Shown: in pieces, positions 43,845 to 55,967 of the stretch
Position numbering within the stretch: position 1 is the first letter of the stretch
Layout: each line of letters starts with the position of its first letter
Assembly: GCA_947044405.1 (NCBI GenBank)
Contig: CAMRHE010000167.1
Location: 3,703,001-3,767,000 of the forward strand
Direction of reading: 5' to 3'
Length of the DNA stretch: 64,000 nt
Source of the DNA: Leptodactylus fallax
Taxonomy: Eukaryota > Chordata > Amphibia > Anura > Leptodactylidae
The notes under the pieces: model-generated
Told to the model about the DNA's origin: nothing
The model's database searches: none
What the model saw: the letters and a program-made list of their open reading frames with translations, nothing else
Position numbers and translations under genes: made by a program

Positions 43845-45188
43845 ATGGACCATTTTAATCCAAAAGTCACTGGGATAGCTTCCTTACCTCTAGGGATGCC
43901 AAGAAGACAGAAATCTGCGGTGAAGCCGCAGAAAATTTCAGATTTTTACTTCCCCCACGGTGGTGAGGAAGCTCAAAATGGCGGCGGCTCACACTCCAGC
44001 GCGGTCTCCGGGGCCTCGACTCCAACTCGGGACCCTCCGGAGGAGAAGCTCACATTATCGGCGCAGCGGAGAACGCTGTCAGCGCCGTCGCTTCAACAGC
44101 TGATGGTGGGCGGGGGTCCGGAGGCGTCGGGGCCGCCTCCCCGGCGGGCCGGGGAGAGCGCGGCTCCGGGGCCTTCTCGGGCCGACACACCGAGGTCTAT
44201 AGGCCTAAGTAATGCGGAGACACCCACCTCGCCTACTGCTAGCCAAGCCAAACAGAGGCCCAGGATCCAGACCGAGGAGCCCCAAGAAGAGGAGGTGAGC
44301 AATACTACTACTACTACACAATATGTACCGCCATCCACCGATTTTTTTGCAGATATCCCAGCAACGGAGAGTTTACTCACTGAGGCCTCCATGAAAAACA
44401 TGCTTATGGCCTTCTGTAAATCATTGACAACTGATATGTCCTTAATGGTTAAACCGCTAGATAGAGACCTTCAGGAATTTCAGAAATGCACTGTTCATGT
44501 GGAATCTAAAATGGCGGAATTTGCCGCTTCACACAATCTTCTCATAGATGCTCATAATGCAGTGGAAAAAGATGTGTCGTTTCTTAAATCTAAAATAGCA
44601 GACCTGGAGGATCGCTCGCGGCGCAATAATCTGAAATTTAGAGGGATTCCAGAGTCCGTACCTGCAAGTAATCTCACAGTTTTCCTTCAAGATCTGATGC
44701 GCACGCTAATACCAAATCTCACGGCAATGGAATTAACCATTGATAGAGCGCATAGAGTCCCAAAACCTTCACATCTGGATGAAACCGTACCCAGAGATGT
44801 CCTAGCAAAGATCCATTTTTACCGCACTAAAGAGATGGTGCTGCTGACCTCACGGAAAATTGGCCGTTTATCTGATCCATATCAGAAAATATCTATCTAC
44901 TCTGATCTTTCGGCTGCAACACTACAACTAAGAAGGCAATTTATCCCTATTACTACAGCGTTACGTCAACATAACATCCTATACAAATGGGGATTCCCGG
45001 TCCGAGTGATCATATCCCGGGACAACCTTACTTATGTTATCAAATCTCCGGAAGAAGGCAAAAAGTTGCTAAATAAATGGAACATTACAACCAGTGATCC
45101 GACATTCAAACCACCACCTGGCCCTGTGTCGGATGGATGGCACCAACCGAAAACCCCAAGGCGTCCACCAAAAGGGCTGCACAGTTAG
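43845..45188 (+). CDS. L1 ORF1 protein (RNA-binding), apparently intact
   Basis: RNA-binding trimeric chaperone that coats L1 RNA. The ATG at 43845 (MDHFNPKVTGIASLP) is preferred to the upstream GTG; 447 codons to the TAG at 45186. The N-terminal 150 residues are disordered, rich in Pro/Ser/Thr with GC-biased codons. A coiled coil follows (about residues 190-260, including FLKSKIADLEDRSRRNN). The RRM-type domain starts at LKFRGIPESVPASNLTVFLQ and continues through ELTIDRAHRVPKP. The C-terminal domain includes VLAKIHFYRTKEMVLL and HNILYKWGFPVRVIISRDN. The frame has no stop, but with ORF2 dead the element cannot move by itself. Confidence 0.85.
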   Translation: MDHFNPKVTGIASLPLGMPRRQKSAVKPQKISDFYFPHGGEEAQNGGGSHSSAVSGASTPTRDPPEEKLTLSAQRRTLSAPSLQQLMVGGGPEASGPPPRRAGESAAPGPSRADTPRSIGLSNAETPTSPTASQAKQRPRIQTEEPQEEEVSNTTTTTQYVPPSTDFFADIPATESLLTEASMKNMLMAFCKSLTTDMSLMVKPLDRDLQEFQKCTVHVESKMAEFAASHNLLIDAHNAVEKDVSFLKSKIADLEDRSRRNNLKFRGIPESVPASNLTVFLQDLMRTLIPNLTAMELTIDRAHRVPKPSHLDETVPRDVLAKIHFYRTKEMVLLTSRKIGRLSDPYQKISIYSDLSAATLQLRRQFIPITTALRQHNILYKWGFPVRVIISRDNLTYVIKSPEEGKKLLNKWNITTSDPTFKPPPGPVSDGWHQPKTPRRPPKGLHS

Positions 45189-45469
45189 AGACTCACTCTA
45201 CAAAGGATTTCGTATGTCCACTATTGCTGAACTTATCCCCCCGAGATTACAACAGCCGCTGGTCCGCTGTACCACATTTCTTATCTTTGTTTTATTTAGG
45301 TGGTTTACCCACTGGTTTCTATGTCTCTACAGTTTGTTTGTTCTTCGGTTCTGGCACATGGGGAGTCGTGACTACACAAGGCGGAGACGATTCTGTTCCC
45401 TACCGCTACTGGTAACTTCTGAAGTGGGTGGTTGTGGTAAGATCTGTGAAGCATTACTAAATGTGAATT

Positions 45470-48400
45470 ATGGTACTTAAAATTATGTCTATGAATGTCA
45501 GAGGCTTGAACTCCCCTCAAAAGAGAGCCAATTTGTGGCGAGAGGCCCGAGCTCAAGGCTGTGACATTCTTGCAGTTCAGGAAACACATCTTTTGGAGGT
45601 GGACGCCACTCGCATCAAACATGCCTCCTACCCACATATATTTCACGCTCATTGCTCCTCCAAGCGCAGGGGTATACTAATTGGGATCAAAAACTCAGTA
45701 GCATTTCAGATGGTGTCCCACTATGCTGACCCTAGAGGGCGATTTGTCATATTAGTTTGTATCCTTAATAATGTCACGTACACGTTGGTCTCGGTCTATG
45801 CCCCAAACAAAAGACAAGTATCATTCCTGGGGTAACTCATGAAAGCAGTGGAGTGAAGAAAACAAGGATGCTTAATATTAATGGGAGATTTTAACATGGC
45901 TCCAGATCCAGAGGTAGACACTACCTCTAACGTAGCGACACGTCATCCTCCCTTTTCGCAGGTTATATGGCGCCACGACTTATTTGATATTTGGCGTATC
46001 CTTCATAATACTGAAAAAGATTATACTTACTATTCAACTGTACACAATAGCTATTCAAGAATAGATTTATTCTTAATAGAACAAGCTAGTATTCCCCGTG
46101 CCGTGCAGTCGGAAATCTCACAAATAACATGGTCAGACCATGCAGCAATAACCCTGACACTAATGGAAAAATGTGATAGTCCTAGAGCGTATATATGGAG
46201 GTGCAATGACTTCTTAATGTCGCAGCCAAAATATAAAGCAATTTTGGAAAATGACCTGAAGGAATTCTTTCAGATCAATGCTCCCTCGGTATCTAGCCCT
46301 GATATGGTGTGGAATTCCCATAAAGCCTTTATCAGAGGAACATTTATTCGATTGGGACACATAGAAAAGAAAACTAGGTTAGCAGAAATTGACCGACTAC
46401 TGCACCAGATAAAATCTATAGATAGTGAAAACAAAAAATCTCCTTCCCCCTCCAATGCTGCAAAATTGGTGACACTACGTCACCAATTGACAGCCTGTCT
46501 ACTGCATAAATATGAGAAGAACCTGAAAAGGGTGAAAGCTACTTATTACTCTCAATCTAACAAAGCAGGCAAACTGTTAGCGTCCAAACTTAAACAAATA
46601 CACGCCAGGTCTAAAATCCCATTTCTCCAGAGTAAGGAAGGTGCACACAAAATCTATGACCCTAGTGGCATCGCCAACGCCTTTAAAGCTTTCTATGAAG
46701 GCTTATATAATATTAGAGAGGACTCTTCTGTGATACCTCCGGCGAGACAAGACATTGCAAAGTTTCTTGCAGGTGCCCAACTGTCCACACTCACAGAAAC
46801 ACAACTGGATTCTTTGAACGAGCCCATCACATCATCAGAGCTGCTGTCAGTAATTAAGTCCCTACCACCCGGAAAGTCCCCGGGCCCAGATGGCCTCACT
46901 GGTGAATACTACAAAAAATTTTCTTCAGTTCTGCTTAGCCCGCTGTTGTCCTTCTTGACGGCGGTGGTGGACTCTGGCACTATTCCGGGGGGAAAATAAG
47001 GAGGCCCTGGTGGTGACGTTGCCTAAACCGGGCAAGCCTGCCACCAGCCCCCAAAACTTTCGACCAATATCCCTATTAAACTCAGATTTAAAAATTTACG
47101 ACAAAATTATAGCAAATAGAGTAGCAGCTTTTCTTCCGAGCCTAATAAACTACGACCAAGTGGGATTCGTGAAGGGGAGGCAATTCCCCGACTTATGGAG
47201 ATTATAGCTAATTTCGGTCACTTATCATATTATAAATTAAATATGGCCAAGTCACAAGCTTTACCTTTGCATATCCCTCCCTCTTTGTTACAGCCCCTAC
47301 AGTCGAAATATGACTTTGATTGGAGAAAGGAGGGTGTTCAATACTTGGGGATACAGGTGACACCCAATACGGGGGCCTTATATAGAAATAATTACACACC
47401 CATGTTGAAAATACTGCAGGAGGAGATGGAGAGAATGTCCCCGATGGATGTGTCCTGGATGGGACGTGTCACAGCTTTTAAGATGTTGTTATTGCCCAGA
47501 CTCCTATATCTGTTTCGCACACTCCCGATAGCAGTCCCAATTTCGTTTTTCGAAACTATTCAAAGGATGATCTCAAAATACATATGGAATGGAAGGAGAC
47601 CCAGAGTTAACAAAAGCTTCCTATTTAAACAAAAAGAAGCCAGAGGACTGGGAGTACCAGTGGTAAGGAATTATTACTTAGCATCCCTAGTCACACAGTG
47701 CGCTAGATGGAGATTGGCTGATACCTCGGTACCATGGATCCACATAGAGCAAGCGTTTATATATCCTTTGAAACTGAGGGATACTTTATGGGCGCCCTTC
47801 TGGAACATTCCTATGCCTGAGTCCATGTCCCCGATTATGCAAGCAGCAGTGACCGCATGGAAGCTGCTTCACGAGAAAGCAAATCCTACGAGTCACTTTT
47901 ATGCCTCAGAAATGCCTCTGTCACTTATGGCATGGGCGATAGAAGACTTAGTAATTTCGGAGTGGGAAGCGAAAGGGATTACACAGGTCTCCCACTTACA
48001 ATCCGATACCAAGCAATTTTTATCATTTACAGATCTAACACAGAAATTTGGAGTTCATAGAGGTGACTTCCTTAAATACTCCCAAATAAGGCATTTTATA
48101 TCAAAGAACCCGATATCGGCAGTGCCCCATACCAATATGGTATTCACCTGGATGTCGACTAAGATGAGGGGTTTAAGGTTTCTATACGATAGAATGGATG
48201 GAGTAGCAACCTTTACTAGATCTACACCATTCCGGTGTTGGGAGAGGGATTTGGGAAGAAACATTACCTCGGATGAGTGGGAACAAGCTATCAAACTTAG
48301 TCATACATCTTTGAAATGCAGCACTCACATAGAAACGGCTATGAAAGTGACCTTAAGGTGGTACAGAACCCCATCCACTTTACATAGGGCATACCCTTCA

Positions 48401-48799
48401 GTTTCTGAGGAGTGCTGGAGAGGATGTGGAGGGAAGGGAACCCTTCTCCATATTTTGGGACACTGCCCCATAATTTGTGGATTTTGGAATAGGGTCTTTC
48501 ACATGTTATCAGAAATATTTAACTTCCGCCTCCCCTACACTTCACCTTTGGCCATCCTATCCATTGGAATTCCCGAAGAATTGAACAAAAATACAAAACT
48601 CCTTTGTAAAATCTTAACAATAGCTAAATTAATGCTGGTGCAAAGATGGAGATCAGTAACCCCTCCGTCAGACTCCGCATTATTGTTGGCTATTAACAAT
48701 ACATATACCTATGAGAGGGTAATTGCACTGGGAAATGACTCCTATCATAGATTTGCAAACGTATGGGACGCATGGGTTAATTCTCGATTCGCTGCATAA
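45470..48799 (+). pseudogene. L1 ORF2 (endonuclease - RT), broken, RT palm deleted
   Basis: The ATG at 45470 starts the APE endonuclease: MSMNVRGLNSPQKR (Asn), LAVQETHL (catalytic Glu), then in-frame TAA (45833-45835) and TGA (about 45863), MGDFN (45881), SRIDLFL and WSDHAAI. RT follows: LPPGKSPGPDGLTGEYYKKF, a frameshift between 46999 and 47010, TLPKPGKPATSPQNFRPISL and DQVGFVKGRQFPD. From there the text jumps at about 47195 to LMEIIANFGHLSYYKLNMAK. The segment with both catalytic motifs (A-F-D and F-A-D-D) is missing, an internal deletion of perhaps 450-500 bp. The C-terminal region is open for more than 500 codons and keeps the Cys/His motif CWRGCGGKGTLLHILGHC (about 48415-48470). Confidence 0.9.
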
Positions 48800-49092
48800 C
48801 GGGAGTCAGGAAACAGGGAGGTTTAAGAAGCGGAGGTGGAATGGAACATATAAGAGGTTCGTCTTTGAGATATATTACGCTACCCCTGAGAATGTGCCCA
48901 AATGTTAGTGTTATTGTTACTGTTATCGCTTACTCAATTTCTTTTTTTTTTTCTGTCTATTGATGTACAATTCAAAAAAAATATGCCTTGAACAAAGTAT
49001 GTAAGAATGTATATCACACTGTATGTCAATAATGTGTCTCACATTTATTTTGAAAACCAATAAAAATTATTGAAACTAAAAGAGCAGAGATT

Positions 49093-50985
49093 TAGAATAA
49101 ATGACAATTTTTATTGAATCTTTTTCCACAAAACTATATATCATCAATCTGCTCAATTCCTCCTGCTTTATACCATAATTCTTCATTTTCAATGGGATGT
49201 GTTCCCTTTACTTAAGTATTGATCTCATTTCCACTACCAGCACATACAGTACCTGTGAACTGCTGGGTTTTGCAGCTACATTAATGTAAATCCTTATTTA
49301 ATTTTAAATTAATAAAGTTTTGTCATTTGAAATAGTGAAATAATTGCATTTAATATAAGATTCTAATAGAAGACATATATACATTGTCATCCACTTAATT
49401 GTAGCAATATTTATTTGTCCTTACAACAAAGTTTGTGGTTATTCATCACTGGGAATTGGAACATTGTATAAACCTTCTTTCTTCCAGCCCCCATTCTGCT
49501 TCAGGATCTGGACTTAGTTAATACATATGTATATTCCAGTTTTGCAGAGCAGGCACTTTTATTTTGTGCTATTTATATGACTTGTAATAATCCAGATGTG
49601 TGCTTATTTTTTCCAAATTACATCCCACTGAGACATAGTTTTCTTCTGGTCAATTTAAAGTGAAACTCCTGTTCTGTTTAGTAAAGATCATGAAGAATCA
49701 TAAAGAGTTGCTATAAAATAAAACAATATTAAGTTTTCTTACACTACAATATAGAATCCATTTATCTGCCCATTACTGGTCAAAGCAGTTAGGTGGTCAA
49801 TGGGAATCATCATTCATTAATACAATAGCAGTATACATTATATACATTTGTGTCTTTACCCTTTTGTAAGACCAGTTATTGCAACCACATAAATACAATA
49901 CATGCTGGGACATTTACATACACCTGCTTTTTGTCTCCGTATTGCCCAGTATAGATTGGAAACATGTTCTGACATTACTTTTTCTTGTATATTTTCAGAG
50001 AGGGGTTGAAGACAAGAAGGCATTCTACTGACATTCTGTAAGCAATTGATCTTGTTCTGACCATATTCAAAATAGATGAAACATAGCTAAGACTCTAAGT
50101 TTGGTTTGGGTAATGGACCTTGTATTTATTGTACTTTTCTAAGACCACTGGGTCTCTAGGAACCTTAAAGTGGAACATTTCACAAGGATCCATTGCAACA
50201 ATTTACAGAAGCCTCTAGTGTGATCTTTCACATTATTTTACATTGTTTCTGCATTATTTCGTTATTGTGTCATTTATAAAGGCACATAGAATAATTTAAA
50301 CAACTTGTAGACTTTTAGGCAGTATCTGTAAAAGGTTTCTGGAAACTATCCATATTCTTTAAAAGGAGCACATTGGGCCATGGTTGTAAGAACAGCCTAC
50401 CATAATTTATGTCCACTGCTGGGTAACTAGTGCCAGCTGAACTCAAGATCCAAGCCAAGAAACACTTAAAGAATAATGGCAAAGCTGGATACAAATCTGT
50501 CCTATTGAGTGGTTACTACAAAATTTTCAAGGCCTGGATGGAAGCTAGAAAAGAATCAGAACCAGAACATCAAGTTGGTACATTATCTGTAGAATACCAT
50601 GGATGCTGCTGAAATTACTGTATGATGTACATCAGATGTGCAACTTTGCCTTTATGCCAGTTAGTGGATTTCTATTTCAAATAACAGTTTATAATATTTG
50701 AAAAATAATGTAGATGTTTTTATGATTTATTTATTGCACGTGGTCACAATATAGCTTCCAATTTTAATGATGTTATTTGTTTAAAAATATTCATATACAT
50801 CATAGGGAAGAGAAATTGGAAAAGCAGACTTTGGTTCTCATGAGACAACCAAGGTTCCTGCCAAAATTCCTCTATTTCTGAAAAACGTTCACAAATCATG
50901 TAAAAAACATTGCAAAAGATTTATGCATTTTCTCTTGCTTGCTTCACATGCTACTGACCATGCTCTTACATATTTGCACCATTAA
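49093..50985. other. Unique-looking AT-rich sequence, no gene recognised
   Basis: No transposon termini or coding homology were recognised. The longest frame (50430-50612, about 60 codons) lacks recognisable motifs. Intergenic or intronic host DNA is the simplest reading. Confidence 0.5.
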
Positions 50986-50991
50986 AATATA

Positions 50992-51556
50992 CAGTGAAAC
51001 CTCTCCAGAAGACCACTCCTTTGAGAAGACCCCCTCTTAAAGGCCAGTTTTTCAGTGACTGATTTTGCTCCCATTATATTCTATGGGGCTAAGGCCCCAC
51101 ATTGCAGAAGCACAGCTTTTTTTTGTTGCAATTTTTGCTGCATTTTTTTTAACCAAAGCCAGGAATGGATTGAGCAGAAGGTAGAAGTATAAGTACTTTC
51201 TATATATTACCCATCCCTTTTGAAGCCATTCATGGTTCATAAAAACACAGCAAAATCTGCAACAAAAAAAACTGTGTTTCTGCAATGTGGGGCCTTTGCC
51301 TGGAAGCTATCGCTGTATAAGAAGAGCACCCACTTAACCAACCAAAGACCACTTTTTTTGAGCAAATATGCCAGTGATAATCCCTTTGAAACGACCACAC
51401 ATTGGACTTGTATAAACTTTGAGACTCTTTCATCATTATTTGGGTGTTTGGGAGGCTGTAAATGTTTTAGCCTATATTCTATATATTTTTTTCTTTGAGC
51501 GGAGCACACCATTTTTCTGTGTAAATTTTGATGGTCGGCTCAAGGAGGTTCCACTG
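50992..51556. mobile_element. TA-flanked MITE (pogo/Tigger-like termini), 565 bp
   Basis: Flanked by TA (50990-50991 and 51557-51558), with termini cagtgaaacctctcc and the inverse of aaggaggttccactg. Such ends resemble pogo/Tigger-type elements. It is non-coding and carries a second MITE inside. Confidence 0.65.
51088..51300. mobile_element. Small MITE nested in the TA-flanked MITE
   Basis: Inverted ends ggctaaggccccacattgca and tgcaatgtggggcctttgcc; the centre is gagcagaaggtagaagtata as in the copy at 5520-5715, showing one family at two sites. Target duplication not resolved. Confidence 0.7.
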
Positions 51557-51771
51557 TAGTTTTTGGATAAACTGAAAAAAAGTATTACCAATAGGCAAAG
51601 TAATTAGTAAAAAGTCTGCAAAAAGTAAAATGCGTACAGATGTAATTATAGAGGGTGCAGCGGTAGCAGTCACACCAGGCCCCTTTGAGTTTGTTCAGAA
51701 AGAGAAGAACATTTTAATACATGGTATATGGAAGGCCTGTTACAAATTTTGCATTGTGACCCAGGCAATAT

Positions 51772-52016
51772 AAGGCTGGATTCACACTTGTGTTGGAGTC
51801 TCCCATCGCAGAATCCGCTTAAAATCCTCCTTGCAAGACTTTTCTCTCTGCCAGTTTCAGTATAAAACCAGTGGAAACCAGGTGGACCCCATTATAGTCT
51901 ATGAGGTCCATGTGTTTCCATGTGTAACCATTTTTTAAGCAGACAGGGTTTCCTTCTTTTGGGTCCGCATGTTGACCCAAACGATGGTAACCCGAACAAT
52001 AGTGTGAACCTAGCGA
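51772..52016. mobile_element. MITE (ctgattcacac / gtgtgaacctag family), first copy
   Basis: Inverted ends aaggctggattcacactt and aatagtgtgaacctag. Internal text cttttctctctgccagtttc, agtataaaaccagtgga and cccattatagtctatg is shared with 56676-56935. Non-coding. The rest of 51557-52390 has nothing recognisable. Confidence 0.65.
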
Positions 52017-52399
52017 AAGTTAAGCTTCTGAAGGTGCAATTATATCTTTTTTTAACAGCTTTGAAAATATAAATCTTGACTATCCTTAGAAATACAACAA
52101 GCACATTTTCCTGCATCCATCTCACAATCTTTTCACTGTGGGAATCCAGTGCACAGCACACACATCCTCTTCTTTCGGAAGGATAGTCTTTTATGTAAGG
52201 TTATCTTACCATGTAATCCGAAGACCACTTTTTTCTCACAATTCATGGTGTTTCCACCTTGGAGAGTAGCTAGCTATTCATGACCCATGGTAGCATCAAA
52301 ATGCATGTATAATTTTTAAACATTCAATAAAAAGGACCTTATAAAAGAAATGTATTCCTATTTTGTTTATTTTTTTTTCTCTGTACTGTTAACAACATT

Positions 52400-53009
52400 T
52401 AGTGATATGCCGGGGTCCATTATTAAGGCCGCAGCCCCATGGCAAGAGTATATGTTGGGTGATCCCCCCCGTCCGAACTGAAACTGCTATTATTATACTG
52501 TGGGGTCTCTTCAGACTCCTGAGTATAATGATTGAAGGCCCAGGGGAGGTAAGCAAACATAAAAATACAGTGTCACTTATCTCTCCTGGGCTCTGGCAGG
52601 ACTTCCTGCTGTCTTCTGGCCTCTTTAATGATGCCATAGACCCCATGTGGGTCAGGCCAGAGTCACAACGCATAATGACTTCAGCGTAATCCACATCTGT
52701 GACGTCATTGAAGAGGAGTCATGCCGGAGCATCCCCTGAGCCACTGATCATTATACTCTGAGGTCTGAACCTGAAATTTTTGCAATATCTGTAACGAACA
52801 CCGTAGGGGCCACTATGGGACATAATACTGTGTGGAGGGGCCGCTATGGGATATTATACTGTGTGGAGGGGCCGTTATGTAACATTATACTGTGTGTAGA
52901 TGGGGCATTATACCGTGTGGGGGACAAAAGGGAGCGCTATGTTGTGGGGGTGGGGGGACCCAAGTCAAAAGTTTGCTATGGGGCCCAGTCTTTGCTAATT
53001 ATGCCCCAG
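52400..53009 (+). mobile_element. hAT minisatellite MITE, diverged copy C
   Basis: Same layout as copy A: cagccccatgg-type start, tattatactgtggggtctcttcag hairpin half, cccaggggaggtaagc, GC core with cacaacgcataatgac, a second tatactc motif, and 3-4 degenerate minisatellite units (52795-52920). The 3' end is gctaattatgccccag at 53009. The 5' terminus is decayed and no target duplication was found. Confidence 0.6.
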
Positions 53010-53159
53010 GATGTGACTGCTGCAAAGAAAAAAAAAAGTGTCAGACTATTATTAGGCTTAGTGACCAGGTGAAAATTGCAGGATATATTATATACAGTTT
53101 TTCTGCTGCAAATAATCACATTATGGCAGAAACACATTTTACATTTCTCTCTCAGGCTG

Positions 53160-53440
53160 TGGACTTGTACAATACTGAGCAATCTTCCCTCACCCCCTAT
53201 CCATTACTGATACTGTTCTGTCATTCTGCCAGGAGTTACTGTACAATAGCAAACAATAGCAAATGAAAAAAAACAAGTATGTAAACCCTCAAATGTACAG
53301 CACCATGGAATTAATGGTGCTCTATAAATAAATAAATAAATAAATAAATAATGCTATAGCTGAGAAAAGCCCAAGTGACCATAATATAGGAAATCCAGGA
53401 ATACTGGACTGTAAATATAGGGCAAATATATACAGGTATG
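53160..53440 (+). repeat. Unclassified repeat, first copy, carrying an L2 tail
   Basis: Shares gagcaatct, ccattact, gccaggagttact, atagcaaacaa, ctgagaaaagcccaag and atccaggaatactgga-type text with the reverse complement of 58420-58640. This copy is interrupted by the L2 3' tail at 53290-53351. The family is unknown. Confidence 0.5.
53290..53351 (+). mobile_element. L2 3' tail fragment
   Basis: cagcaccatggaattaatgg, tgctctataaataaataaat: the 3' end of the L2 family on the plus strand with an (AAAT)n tail. Confidence 0.7.
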
Positions 53441-53570
53441 ACACAGTAAAAGAGCACAGTCAGGAAAGCTGTAATTACACATCAACCAGAAGTAGATACA
53501 AGTACATAGAAGACTTTTCTTACTACAAATCTTACATCTTGCTAATGTATCTATGGACATACTTCCCTGG

Positions 53571-54351
53571 CAGGGGTGAACCTCTCTGCTGCCTAAGGCG
53601 AACTATAGAAAGGCACTCCCCACCAAGAAAAAAAGATATGCACATGGTACATGACACCTTTTTTTGGTCCCCATTCAGTATATGGCCCCCCTTTTTTTGG
53701 CCCTCACACAGTAGATGACCCCGTTTTTTGGCCCCTCCCCAATATATGACTCCAATTTTTTTGTCCTCCCTCATAATATATCACCCCCTTTTTTAGGCCC
53801 CTACTGTATATGGCCCCCTTTTTTGCCCCCCCCCCACAGTATATGATGCCCTTTCCCCCCCCCACAGTAAATGACCCCCTTTTTTGCCACCTCGGTATAT
53901 GGCACCCCTTCCCCCCCACAGTATATGACCCCCTTTTCTTGGCCACCACACAGTATATGGCCTCCTTTTTTTTGCCCCCCCCCCCCACAGTATATGACCC
54001 CCCCAACAGTATATGACCCCTTTTTTATGCCGCCTTGCCACATATATGACTGGGGGCGCATTTCTTTTTTTAATCAACCGGTACTTATTGTATTATTGCA
54101 GTAAGTAGTGGCTGATAATTTTTACTCCAGGGTGCGCTGTAGTTGACATTGAAGATGTTTGCCAGGATGTTGGATGTAGCGTCCTGGTGTCCTTCAGCGG
54201 CGTTACATAAGCGCTGCCTAGAGGGGGCAGTGCAGCCAGCCTGCACAGGAGCGTGGATGGATTAGAAAAAGAAATGCCGCCTCCCAGTTTATTCCATGAG
54301 GCGCTGTCTGAGGACATCGCTTCAGGTCACCTCATGGAAGGTGCGCCCCTG
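53571..54351. mobile_element. hAT MITE of a second family with a polypyrimidine minisatellite (781 bp)
   Basis: Termini caggggtgaacc and the inverse of ggtgcgcccctg, flanked by ttccctgg at 53563-53570 and 54352-54359 (perfect 8 bp). Interior: tandem units at about 53660-54030, then a GC-richer part with no coding homology. It differs in sequence from copies A-D but has the same construction. Confidence 0.88.
53660..54030. repeat. ~30-bp minisatellite, about 12 units
   Basis: Units of the type ccacagtatatgaccccctt followed by ttttgcccccc, with variable C- and T-runs. Strand asymmetry (C/T-rich on plus, G/A-rich on minus) gives long open frames on the minus strand that are repeat artefacts. 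Confidence 0.85.
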
Positions 54352-54359
54352 TTCCCTGG

Positions 54360-55755
54360 TAACAAAGAAGTGGACTGCAAATTAGCTAGAAGGGAGACAC
54401 CTAAGGCCAGAAACTTTACAGAGGTTTTTCAGGCAGAAAGCAAAGTTAGTGACCATTTAAGAATTAGATGTAGGTCAGCCAACCAACAGCAGATAAATTT
54501 CAACTATCCAATACTTTTGTTCTCATGGAGAAAAGCCATTACCAGAGGTATCTGACATCAGCTTCCCTCTTCTACCTGTTTAGGACACAAGCAGCACTTG
54601 GCCAAGCCGAGTGTGCACGTGTGGGGATGTTGGATGAGTTAGCTTCTGGCTGAACGCTGAGCTGGCAGTTTTCCTGTTTTAGTGAATACTTTTTTGCATA
54701 AACAATTCTGGAGGACTTTGTCTTAGTATTCTGAGGTGTGATGTTCCTATGTTATGCTTAATGAAATTGTATGAATAAATAGTCTTCACACAATTTTACC
54801 ATTCCACGTGGGTGAAAATCCTTGTTAAATTGCATGGGAAGTTCTAGGAGCAAATTTATTAAAAATAAAAAAACCAAGTGGTATTAATTAAGCAGAGTAG
54901 TTTTTATGACTCTCCTAGATCTCTATCTCTCCCTCCAATGCTTCCACATGGGTCTTGCATAAAGGATGGGTAGCAGTAGTTTCTTCCACTAGGAGTGACT
55001 TTGGGACCCCCTGCTCAATTATGTAAGAAAGAAACAGGTAGTCATAAATTAAAGATAAAGGGTCATTTCTTTCCATAACAACAGGTAGGCAGAACAGGTA
55101 GGACAACTGTACAGTGCAAAAACTAGCTGTACAGTAAAGATACCTGCTGGAGAAAAGTATGAATTATACTAATAACACTCCTATAATGGGTAGTAATCAC
55201 AAAATTAAATTAATGCAAGGTGTTTCAAGAAATATCAACAAAATTGTACACACCATCACAGCTTGTGCTTAGGTCCACACACTAGTAGCATCAACTTACC
55301 TACCTAATTTGCTCATATCTATAAGGGCTAATATTAACACCTCAAGGATGCCATACTGTTTTTGTTTTTTCATTTTCACATCTTGTCACAATGTTTTATT
55401 GTTTTGTCTGTATATCTGTTTTTTTGCATGACAAGTAGTATTTTTCAATGGCCTCATTGATGGGGTGTTGGGAGCTGGCTGATGTAGTTAGAAGACAAAG
55501 TTGTAGACAAACATTGAGAAAAGTGAATGTAAGTAAGTCCATAGGACTATTGGCTTTCTTTTTACTCACTATTGGTCTCTTTTAGTTGAGGCAAAGAAAT
55601 TTGGCCAGACTTCTGGGCTTAAAGAGAATATTCAGGTCGATTAGGGACTCTAAACCACTCACAGGTCCTTTATAAGCTCGTGGTTTAGTGTCCCAAATCC
55701 CCCTGTTTTAAAGCTATCCTGCACAGTGCTTCAGTGAAGCTGAGGATGTATGCCC
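54360..55755. other. No gene recognised
   Basis: AT-rich DNA without recognised repeats or coding. Possibly unique host sequence. Confidence 0.45.
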
Positions 55756-55763
55756 TGGCTTAA

Positions 55764-55967
55764 AGGGGGTTGTCCAGGCAAAATTGGACAACTCCTTTAA
55801 CTTTTAAATCAGCTGGGGGCAGTGAAAAAAATAAAAAAAACCTCACCTATCCTCGATGCTCCAGTGTCCTCCCGGCACATTCCAGTCCTTCTGCTGTACG
55901 GGTCTCTTCTGGAGTTCCGCTAAAGCCGCTGATTGGCCTCAGTGGTCCAATTTTGCCTCCAACCCCT
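55764..55967. mobile_element. TTAA-flanked MITE (204 bp)
   Basis: Flanked by TTAA (55760-55763 and 55968-55971), with inverted ends agggggttgtccaggcaaaa and ttttgcctccaacccct. The interior ctcacctatcctcgatgctc and ggccgctgattggcctca-like text is shared with 57830-58148. Non-coding. The rest of 55972-56670 shows only a degenerate array of ttctgtagcagctgaggtgt-like text (about 56150-56450). Confidence 0.75.

Larger units (their letters stand above)
43753..49077 (+). mobile_element. L1 LINE insertion, 5325 bp, with 15-bp target duplication
   Basis: Flanked by aaaagagcagagatt at 43738-43752 and 49078-49092. Contents: a short 5' leader starting ggggggcggagcctgac, ORF1, ORF2 and a 3' end finishing aataaaaattattgaaac. 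Both ends appear present, so it was a full-length insertion that later lost part of ORF2. It entered the edge of the palindrome. Confidence 0.93.

Noticed and set aside
50430..50612. Small 60-codon frame in unique-looking DNA
   Set aside because: No recognised domain, and neither splice sites nor a promoter of quality was seen; length is within chance expectation for this much sequence.
53704..54077. Glycine-rich minus-strand frames (GGHIL / KKGVIYCGG)
   Set aside because: Translation of the C/T-rich minisatellite of the hAT MITE; no independent evidence for a gene.
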